Below are positions 7,897-12,884 of a stretch of DNA of 12,884 bases, in pieces. The notes beneath the pieces are model-generated. The model saw nothing but the letters and a program-made list of their open reading frames with translations, had not been told where the DNA came from and did not search any database. The stretch lies in the NCBI GenBank assembly GCA_934120315.1, contig CAKOTX010000018.1, positions 1-12,884 of the forward strand, given 5' to 3'. The first letter of the stretch is position 1. Every line of letters begins with the position of its first letter. Source of the stretch: an uncultured Clostridia bacterium. GTDB lineage: Bacteria > Bacillota > Clostridia > TANB77 > CAG-508. The translations under genes were made by a program, and so were the position numbers.

Positions 7897-7926
7897 TGAA
7901 TAAAACTTCTGAACTTAGAAATACTA
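7897..7926 (+). promoter_or_regulatory. Candidate forespore (sigma-G/F) promoter of gpr
   Basis: TGAATA (7897-7902), a 17-base spacer and AATACTA (7920-7926) match the Bacillus sigma-G consensus TGAATA / CATACTA at 12 of 13 positions, with correct spacing. The start would fall near 7932-7934, about 26 bases before the gpr ATG. In Bacillus gpr is transcribed by sigma-F and sigma-G, so context supports the site. The motif search was by eye, and an AT-rich background raises chance matches. Confidence 0.62.
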
Positions 7927-7941
7927 ACAAAAAGTATTTTT
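7919..7941 (+). terminator. Weak AT-rich hairpin with T-run after fhs
   Basis: AAATACT (7919-7925), loop AACAAAA and AGTATTT (7933-7939) run into a five-T tract (7937-7941). The stem has a single G-C pair, so it would be a weak Rho-independent terminator for transcripts arriving from fhs. Its 5' arm coincides with the -10 of the candidate gpr promoter. Confidence 0.35.
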
Positions 7942-7958
7942 GAGGAGGAAGTTTTTTT

Positions 7959-8894
7959 ATGTATAATTTTAGAACCGACTTAGCTCTTGAAAGAAGAGAT
8001 ATTTACCAAAAGGCTAATAAATTAAATCAAATAGATGGAGTAGAAAGCACAGAAGAGGAGATTAATGATAATATAAAAGTATCAAGAGTGAAGATTACAA
8101 ATTCTAAGGGAGAAGAAGCATTAGGAAAGCCAATAGGAACATATGTTACTATTGATGTGAAAAAACTAAAAATGGCAGGAGAAGAAGAAATTCAAAAAAC
8201 ATCAGAAGTGTTAACAGATGAATTGAAAAAAATAGTAGAAATGCATATAAATAATCAAGAAGATATTCTAATTGTGGGATTAGGAAATATTTATGTGACT
8301 CCAGATGCTTTAGGTCCAAAAGTAATAAATGAGATTGATGTTACAAGACATATAATAAAATATCTTCCTCAATATGTTGATGAAGGTACAAGACCAGTTA
8401 GTGCTATTTCGCCAGGAGTGTTAGGTACAACTGGAATAGAAACTGTTGAAATTTTGAAAGGAATTGTAGAAAATATTCATCCTAAATTGTTAATTGTAAT
8501 AGATGCTTTGGCTTCTAGAAGTATTGAGAGAATTAGTAGCACAATTCAGATATCTGATACTGGAATTGTTCCTGGTGCAGGTGTTGGAAATACAAGAGAG
8601 GAGATTAGTGAGAAATCTTTGGGAATTCCTGTTGTTGCAATTGGGATTCCTACTGTTGTTGAACTTGCTACTCTTGTTTCTGATGGAATTGATATTTTTA
8701 TTGATAGATTGCAAGAGAAAGCTGAATCTAATGAGTATTTAAATAAGTTGCAACAGAATGATAAGTATGAAGAGGTTAAAGAGGCTCTTAATGTTGGGGA
8801 TTATAATATGATTGTTACTCCTAAAGAGATTGATGATTTAATTGAGAACATGAAAGATATTGTTGCTAGAGGTATTAATTTTGCAGTGAATTAA
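7959..8894 (+). CDS. gpr: Spore germination protease GPR
   Basis: GPR (peptidase family A25) degrades the DNA-coating small acid-soluble proteins when spores germinate. It is made in the forespore as an inactive zymogen. The 311 residues include the autocleavage region FRTDLALE (4-11), VGLGN (106-110), VTPDALGP with Asp116 (113-120), GTRPVSAISPGVLG (143-156), IDALASRS with Asp182 (181-188) and GAGVGNTRE (206-214). The 66-residue spacing of Asp116 and Asp182 equals that of the essential Asp127/Asp193 pair in the B. megaterium enzyme. By alignment to RTD-LAVE, the propeptide would be only 7 residues, against 15 in B. megaterium. An AGGAGG site (7943-7948) precedes the ATG by ten bases. The 3' half uses many more T- and G-ending codons than neighbouring genes. 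The stop codon lies in the outermost arm of the following inverted repeat. Confidence 0.96.
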   Translation: MYNFRTDLALERRDIYQKANKLNQIDGVESTEEEINDNIKVSRVKITNSKGEEALGKPIGTYVTIDVKKLKMAGEEEIQKTSEVLTDELKKIVEMHINNQEDILIVGLGNIYVTPDALGPKVINEIDVTRHIIKYLPQYVDEGTRPVSAISPGVLGTTGIETVEILKGIVENIHPKLLIVIDALASRSIERISSTIQISDTGIVPGAGVGNTREEISEKSLGIPVVAIGIPTVVELATLVSDGIDIFIDRLQEKAESNEYLNKLQQNDKYEEVKEALNVGDYNMIVTPKEIDDLIENMKDIVARGINFAVN

Positions 8895-9163
8895 CTCAAT
8901 TTCAGTTACGCTCCTAGCCCTCCAAGCCTGCCCACTCCCCTCAATTGCAAAGCATAACGTTCGATTGGAATTCAAAAATAGAAATTATTATATAAGAAAA
9001 TGAGGGATGTTCACGGTCAATCTGTATTACAGATTGGACTGAGTGAAAGAGGCTCGTTTTCTTATATTAGAATTTCTTTTTGAATGCAATGAGTAGTTAT
9101 GCTTTGCAATTGGGGGGAGTGGGCAGGCTTGGAGGGCTAGGAGCGTAATGAATTGAGTTAATT
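8889..9163 (+). repeat. Long imperfect inverted repeat (hairpin / MITE-like element)
   Basis: The outer arms AATTAACTCAATT (8889-8901) and AATTGAGTTAATT (9151-9163) are perfect complements. Inside them 8906-8958 pairs with 9096-9148 over 53 bases with one T/G difference. Further in, 8964-8967 pairs with 9087-9090, 8971-8978 with 9077-9084, 8981-8986 with 9071-9076, and 8991-9004 with 9053-9066. The apex has TTCAC/GTGAA (9010-9014/9043-9047) and CAATCTGT-ATT-ACAGATTG (9018-9036). The whole region forms one rod. The arms are clearly richer in GC than the surroundings; the left arm is C-rich and the right G-rich. TTAA occurs at 8891-8894 and 9158-9161, so CTCAATT...AATTGAG (8895-9157) could be a non-autonomous element with a TTAA target duplication. 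It has no convincing ORF. This is most of the only gene-free stretch above 300 bases. Alternatives are a structured RNA or the 3' UTR of gpr. Confidence 0.9.
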
Positions 9164-9186
9164 AAGAAAGAATTAAGAAAAAAATG

Positions 9187-9215
9187 TAGCCAAAAAATGT
9201 TAATAATGTTATAAT
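9187..9215 (+). promoter_or_regulatory. Sigma-A type promoter with extended -10
   Basis: A -35 of TAGCCA (9187-9192, 4/6), a 17-base spacer and a perfect -10 TATAAT (9210-9215) are preceded by TG at 9207-9208. Transcription would start near 9221-9223, about 45 bases before the DUF4116 gene, and would drive the four-gene ABC transporter operon. Confidence 0.75.
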
Positions 9216-9216
9216 G

Positions 9217-9244
9217 AGACTGTATTAAAAGTACAGTCTTTTTT
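9217..9244 (+). terminator. Rho-independent terminator overlapping promoter start
   Basis: AGACTGTA (9217-9224), a seven-base loop (9225-9231) and TACAGTCT (9232-9239) form an eight-pair perfect stem running into six Ts (9239-9244). The T-run is on the + strand side, so it would stop transcripts coming from gpr and the inverted repeat. The 5' arm straddles the predicted start site of the promoter at 9187-9215, so RNA started there would lack part of the stem. Confidence 0.7.
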
Positions 9245-9266
9245 GATTGTAAGAAAGGAGAGCAAA

Positions 9267-9794
9267 ATGCCAGAAAGAATAGAAATAACAAGAATGAAGC
9301 AAAATTCTGAAAATAGAGAATATGTAATAGAAAATGTAAAACAAGAAGGAGCATTACTAGAATTTGCAAGTGATGAACTAAGAGATGACAAAGAAGTTGT
9401 GTTAGAAGCAGTTCACAATAATCCAGAAGCATTAGAATTTGCAAGTGATAGGCTAAAAGGAGATAGAGAGGTTGTATATGATTCAGTAAGCAAAGTTGGA
9501 TGGACATATTGTTATACACAAGAAAACTTATTAGAAGATAGAGAGCTATTGTTAGCTGGATTAAAAGTAACAGGTCAGATATTATATTTTGCAGCACAAG
9601 ATATGAGAGATGATAAAGAGGTAGTTATGGAAGCTGTAACTAATAAGCCTATTATTATAAAATATGCTAGTGGAAGATTAAGAGAAGATAAAGAAATTGG
9701 AATGGCTGCTATGAAAGTAAATAAAAACTGTTATGAATTTTTAGGACCAAATTTAAAGCAAGATGAAGATATATTAGCAATAAAAAATGGGTAA
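9267..9794 (+). CDS. DUF4116 repeat protein
   Basis: The 175 residues are almost wholly made of 25-residue repeats. The Asp that opens each unit recurs at exactly 41, 66, 91, 116, 141 and 166, with a first diverged unit from about 16. The typical unit reads DKEVVLEAV....EALEFASDRLKG, the pattern of the DUF4116 family: paired short helices with an alternating 'D+E+V' and 'L.FAS..L+' consensus. No signal peptide or membrane segment is visible, so it is probably cytoplasmic. DUF4116 has no settled function; repeats of this shape generally serve protein contacts. AAAGGAG (9254-9260), six bases before the ATG, fixes the start; an in-frame TTG at 9243 lies in the terminator T-run and is rejected. 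It is the first gene of the ABC operon, 12 bases before the next. Confidence 0.88.
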   Translation: MPERIEITRMKQNSENREYVIENVKQEGALLEFASDELRDDKEVVLEAVHNNPEALEFASDRLKGDREVVYDSVSKVGWTYCYTQENLLEDRELLLAGLKVTGQILYFAAQDMRDDKEVVMEAVTNKPIIIKYASGRLREDKEIGMAAMKVNKNCYEFLGPNLKQDEDILAIKNG

Positions 9795-9806
9795 AAGGGG
9801 GATAAT

Positions 9807-10403
9807 ATGAAAGTTTTAAAGAAAATAAATAAGGGATTAATACTAACAATAATAGTATTAGCAGCATTGTTGATATACATATCAAGTATAGAAAAACAAA
9901 GAAATGCAGATAAACCAGATATAAGAAAAGCGTGTGAGGAGTTTATAGCGTTAACGGATAAATATGTGGTATTACCAGAAGATATGCAGAAATCAGAGGT
10001 ATCAGAAGAAAAAGTAAATGAATATGTTAATCAAATGAAAAACGATGTAGAAAAAGTAATGATATCAAATACAGAAGCAGTAAAAATTCAAGAACAAGTA
10101 ATTGAGAACAATTTGAGAGATAGTTATAATGCTCTTGATGTAAGAAGTAAAGTGTCAAGAAAAATCAAAAAGATAAATGGATATGAATTCGATGGAAATC
10201 AAGTAACGGTAAAATTAAATAATCAAGTGGAAATAGTTACAAAAGTTTTTGATGAAATAGATTCAACCAAAGAAACAGAGACTTTTGATGCATCAAATGA
10301 TGAAATAATTTTACAAAAAATAGATGGAAAATGGAAAATTGTATATTCAAACTTACAATTTGATGGAAGTAATAGATATTATAGTGATGATATTATCTTT
10401 TAG
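9807..10403 (+). CDS. Membrane-anchored extracytoplasmic protein, unknown
   Basis: The 198-residue product has a basic N-terminus (MKVLKKINKG), one hydrophobic helix (about 10-27) and a soluble remainder predicted to face outside. The soluble part begins with helices (DIRKACEEFIALTDKY; EKVNEYVNQMKNDVEKVMIS) and ends in strands (KINGYEFDGNQVTVKLNNQV; ILQKIDGKWKIVYSNLQFDG). An order of helices followed by a sheet with a 'DGKWKIV' strand is like NTF2-fold extracellular domains such as DUF4878-type proteins; this is inference from pattern only. No lipobox cysteine is seen. The start follows AAGGGGG. It stands between the DUF4116 gene and the ABC ATPase with gaps of 12 and 17 bases, so it may be an accessory or sensing part of that transporter. 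The gene is real; its function is unknown. Confidence 0.8.
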   Translation: MKVLKKINKGLILTIIVLAALLIYISSIEKQRNADKPDIRKACEEFIALTDKYVVLPEDMQKSEVSEEKVNEYVNQMKNDVEKVMISNTEAVKIQEQVIENNLRDSYNALDVRSKVSRKIKKINGYEFDGNQVTVKLNNQVEIVTKVFDEIDSTKETETFDASNDEIILQKIDGKWKIVYSNLQFDGSNRYYSDDIIF

Positions 10404-10420
10404 AAGAAGGGGATGAAAAG

Positions 10421-11335
10421 ATGGAAAATACTGTATTAGAATTGAAAAATGTAAGCAAATCATTTGGAAAAAGAAAAATAATAGATAACATAAGTCTTAA
10501 GGTAAATTCAGGTGAAATCTTTGGTTTTTTGGGTCCAAACGGTTCAGGAAAAACTACAACAATAAAAATGATATTAAGATTAATTGACAGTGATGAAGGA
10601 GAAATCAAAGTAAATGGCTTTGATAATAGAAAACAGTTTGAGCAAGCAATGGAATGTATAGGAGCAATTGTAGAAAATCCAGATATGTATAAATATATGT
10701 CAGGAATAGACAATTTAAAATTACATGCAAGAATTAGAAATATAGATGAAAAAAGAATAGCTGAAGTATTAGAAATGGTAGGTTTAAAAGATAGAGCAAA
10801 AGACAAAGTTGGAAAATATTCTTTAGGAATGAAACAAAGGCTAGGGTTAGCTTTAACATTATTGCACAATCCAAAAGTTTTAATATTAGATGAACCTACA
10901 AATGGATTGGATCCAGCAGGAATTAAACAATTGAGAGATATTTTAAAGAAAATTTCTCATGAAGAAAATGTTGCTGTATTTGTGTCATCACATATATTGA
11001 CGGAAATGCAACAAATGTGTGACAGAGTAGCAGTATTAGATAATGGCAAAATTGTAAAAATAGAACAGATAACAAGTTCAGAAGAAGAAAAAATTGAAAC
11101 TATAGAATTAAGATTAAAAAATAAAGAAAAAGCAATTAAAATTTTAAAAGAGAAATTTGAGCTAGATGCTAAAGAAGAAAAAGATAGTTTGTTAGTTACA
11201 ATTCAAACAGAAAAAGTTCCAGAAGTTGTAAAAGAATTAGCAATTGAAGAAGTTGGAGTAAAAGCAGTTATTCCAAGAGAACATAATTTAGAGGAAATAT
11301 TCTTTGATGCAACAGAAGGAGGTAAAAATGAGTAA
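10421..11335 (+). CDS. ABC transporter ATP-binding protein (BcrA-like)
   Basis: This is the nucleotide-binding subunit of an ABC exporter of the type used for antibiotic peptide resistance (BcrA) and similar ABC-2 systems. Of 304 residues, 1-215 are the ATPase domain: Walker A GPNGSGKT (38-45), signature SLGMKQR (134-140, a variant of LSGGQ), Walker B VLILDE (153-158), D-loop GLD (162-164) and switch His191 in SSHIL. At the Q-loop position the sequence reads GAIVENPDMY, with Glu85 in place of the usual Gln, as in BcrA-like proteins. The C-terminal about 90 residues form a regulatory extension. The last eight bases overlap the start of the permease gene, so the two proteins are translationally coupled and surely partners. 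The substrate cannot be read from the sequence; bacitracin is not implied. Confidence 0.93.
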   Translation: MENTVLELKNVSKSFGKRKIIDNISLKVNSGEIFGFLGPNGSGKTTTIKMILRLIDSDEGEIKVNGFDNRKQFEQAMECIGAIVENPDMYKYMSGIDNLKLHARIRNIDEKRIAEVLEMVGLKDRAKDKVGKYSLGMKQRLGLALTLLHNPKVLILDEPTNGLDPAGIKQLRDILKKISHEENVAVFVSSHILTEMQQMCDRVAVLDNGKIVKIEQITSSEEEKIETIELRLKNKEKAIKILKEKFELDAKEEKDSLLVTIQTEKVPEVVKELAIEEVGVKAVIPREHNLEEIFFDATEGGKNE

Positions 11336-12734
11336 GATATATAAATTATTTGTAGATGAAAATATTAAAACTTGGAAAAAGTTTTCAACAAAATTAGCAA
11401 TTATATTAATGATTTTGGCATTGGTAGGAGCATTAAGCTTATCAAAATTGTTACAATATATAGATGAGAAAAATGATATAAATTCTGAGAGTTTTGTTTC
11501 AAGTTCAGAAGAAGGATTTAAAGGTGAAATTGAGATATTAAAAGAACAGTTGCAAGATAATACACTTTCAAAATCTGAAAAAGAGGAAATAGAGAGACAA
11601 ATAAAGATTTATGAAATAAGAATAAAAAATCAAATTTATAGAACAGATTGGAGAAGTGAAGCATTAGCAGATATCAATATAGATAATAAAACTTTAGAAA
11701 TTGTTGAAAAAAATGATTTTGATGGATATATGGATCAAAAGCAAGAGAAATTAAAGAAAAAATTAGATGATAAACAAATTTCGCAAGAGGAATATAATGA
11801 TGAAAAAATCTTGTTAGAATTGCAAAAAAATTATGGAATTTCTAAAGATGATCCTAAAATTTTTTATGATTACAGAGCACAAGTAATTAGTGACATTCGT
11901 CAAAAACAGAAAAGTCTTAGAACAGGAATTGATAGTCAAACAAATAAGGTATTAACAGAAAAACAAAAGAAACAATATGAAGATGATATTAAAATAAGTA
12001 TATACAAAATAGAAAATAACATAGAAAAAGCAAATTCAACTTCAGATTATAAAATGACATTCGAATCATTTGCAACAAGTTTTGTAACAGCATTTATAGC
12101 AATATTTGTAATAATTGTTGCAGGAAGTGCAATTGCGACAGAAATTTCAACGGGAACTATAAAATTCTGGGCATTAACACCTAACAAAAGATGGAAGATA
12201 CTAACAGCCAAAATATTATCATTGTTATTTTATTTAGTAGTTATAACTTTAATAATGGCATTGCTAACATTAGTTTGTGGAAAGATATTTTTTACAACAG
12301 AAGGAAATACATATTTATTTGTAAAAGATGGAGTTGTACAAAAAATAGGAAATACAGCATTTATAATAGAATACTATTTTGCAAAAATTATACCAATTAT
12401 AATATTTGCACTATTTGCATTAATGCTTTCAGTTGTTACAAGAAACACTTCAGTAGCAATAGCTTTAAGTATAGCAACATATATGGGAAATGGAATAATG
12501 ATGCTAATTATAAATACTTACATAAAAAAAGATTGGATAAAATTTATACCATTTAACAATTTGGACATTGCTAGCAAAATATTTACAAATTTCACAAGTC
12601 CAATGACAATTTCTGCTCCAAATTCTTTTGTACAGAATACATCACTTGTGTTTTCGATTGGAGTACTAGGAGTATGTGCAATTTTAATGCTTGTAACAAT
12701 GTATGATAGTTTTAATAAGAGAGATATTATTTAA
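11328..12734 (+). CDS. ABC-2 type permease with large extracytoplasmic domain
   Basis: The 468-residue membrane subunit pairs with the preceding ATPase. The first membrane helix is at about 21-42. Then comes a polar region of roughly 200 residues (43-246), rich in Glu/Lys and with coiled-coil character, predicted to lie outside. Five more helices follow at about 250-271, 292-318, 349-370, 374-396 and 437-457. The segment EISTGTIKFWALTPNKRWKI (272-291) between helices 2 and 3 is the cytoplasmic coupling region typical of BcrB-like ABC-2 permeases, where 'E.s.GTik.ll..p.sR' is the usual pattern. A strong GGAGG (11318-11322) inside the ATPase gene decides the ATG at 11328; an in-frame TTG at 11304 would precede that site. 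It is the last gene of the operon. The permease role is secure; the cargo is unknown. Confidence 0.92.
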   Translation: MSKIYKLFVDENIKTWKKFSTKLAIILMILALVGALSLSKLLQYIDEKNDINSESFVSSSEEGFKGEIEILKEQLQDNTLSKSEKEEIERQIKIYEIRIKNQIYRTDWRSEALADINIDNKTLEIVEKNDFDGYMDQKQEKLKKKLDDKQISQEEYNDEKILLELQKNYGISKDDPKIFYDYRAQVISDIRQKQKSLRTGIDSQTNKVLTEKQKKQYEDDIKISIYKIENNIEKANSTSDYKMTFESFATSFVTAFIAIFVIIVAGSAIATEISTGTIKFWALTPNKRWKILTAKILSLLFYLVVITLIMALLTLVCGKIFFTTEGNTYLFVKDGVVQKIGNTAFIIEYYFAKIIPIIIFALFALMLSVVTRNTSVAIALSIATYMGNGIMMLIINTYIKKDWIKFIPFNNLDIASKIFTNFTSPMTISAPNSFVQNTSLVFSIGVLGVCAILMLVTMYDSFNKRDII

Positions 12735-12762
12735 GTTATAGTATAATATTTTATTTTAAAAT

Positions 12763-12816
12763 AATACCAAGAAGCCCAAGAAATATAAGCTTTTCATTGC
12801 ATGTCTTGGCTTATTA
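12763..12816. repeat. Short imperfect inverted repeat after the permease gene
   Basis: TAATACCAAGA (12763-12773) can pair with TCTTGGCTTATTA (12804-12816) with a two-base bulge; alternatively AAGCCCAAGA (12772-12781) can pair with TCTTGGCTT (12804-12812). Just upstream, 12751-12764 is a perfect 14-base AT palindrome. No T-run follows on the + strand, so I do not call it a Rho-independent terminator. It may still stabilise or end the operon mRNA. Confidence 0.4.
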
Positions 12817-12839
12817 CGAAATTTAAGAAATTCTAATTT

Positions 12840-12882
12840 ATTTTATGGCACCCTTCCACTTTGTGAACTCTTTCCATAAAAT
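12840..12882. repeat. 9-bp inverted repeat at the window edge
   Basis: ATTTTATGG (12840-12848) and CCATAAAAT (12874-12882) are perfect complements enclosing 25 bases. No gene is visible around it. It could be a protein-binding site, an RNA hairpin or the end of a feature lying beyond the window. Confidence 0.4.
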
Positions 12883-12884
12883 TG

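Noticed and set aside
8895..9160. Retron-type msr/msd RNA or group II intron fragment
   Set aside because: Outer complementary ends fit superficially, but no reverse transcriptase gene follows and no intron domain V-like motif was seen.
9097..9597. Minus-strand reading frame across the hairpin right arm and the DUF4116 gene
   Set aside because: Leu/Ser-rich low-complexity translation, no ribosome site, and it lies antisense to a well-supported gene with exact protein repeats.
11304..11327. TTG start for the ABC permease within the ATPase gene
   Set aside because: The extra residues come from the GGAGG ribosome-site region itself; ATG 11328 has ideal spacing.
12191..12556. Second + strand reading frame inside the permease gene
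   Set aside because: Asn/Ile/Tyr-rich shadow of the permease frame with no ribosome site.
12742..12747. TATAAT after the permease gene as a promoter
   Set aside because: No acceptable -35 at 16-18 bases upstream and no gene follows within the window.

Overview
The window is AT-rich, all recognisable genes lie on the + strand, and most codons end in A or T. Strong purine-rich Shine-Dalgarno sequences, a germination protease gene (gpr) and an Asp23/AmaP envelope cluster point to an endospore-forming Firmicute of the Clostridia type, probably a low-GC gut-type lineage. The lineage is inference; I cannot place it more finely from sequence alone.

Region 1 (1-2087): the 3' part of a gene for a tandem-repeat, mTERF-like helical protein. 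It overlaps the start of proS, which encodes the archaeal/eukaryotic-type prolyl-tRNA synthetase without the editing insertion.

Region 2 (2121-7889): a long tightly packed gene string begins at a good sigma-A type promoter with an extended -10. Order: Asp23/YqhY-like protein, AmaP-like membrane anchor, DUF2273 membrane protein, nusB, xseA, an unknown membrane-anchored Glu-rich protein, xseB, a divergent PAP2-family membrane protein, fhs. It mixes envelope homeostasis, transcription antitermination, DNA repair (exonuclease VII) and one-carbon folate metabolism, recalling the yqhY-nusB-folD-xseA-xseB neighbourhood of Bacillus. Here folD is absent, fhs lies downstream, and an unknown gene sits between xseA and xseB.

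Region 3 (7890-9244): gpr, the spore protease, has its own candidate forespore (sigma-G/F) promoter. Directly at its stop codon begins the most striking object in the window: a roughly 270-bp GC-richer inverted repeat that folds into one long hairpin, flanked by TTAA. After it come an extended -10 promoter and a Rho-independent terminator whose 5' arm overlaps the predicted start of transcription.

Region 4 (9187-12734): a four-gene operon: a DUF4116 repeat protein with an exact 25-residue period, a membrane-anchored extracytoplasmic protein of unknown function, a BcrA-type ABC ATPase, and its ABC-2 type permease with an unusually large extracytoplasmic domain. The ATPase and permease genes overlap by 8 bases. 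The substrate is unknown.

Region 5 (12735-12884): non-coding tail with two short inverted repeats, cut by the window edge. I saw no tRNA, rRNA, CRISPR array or transposase gene.
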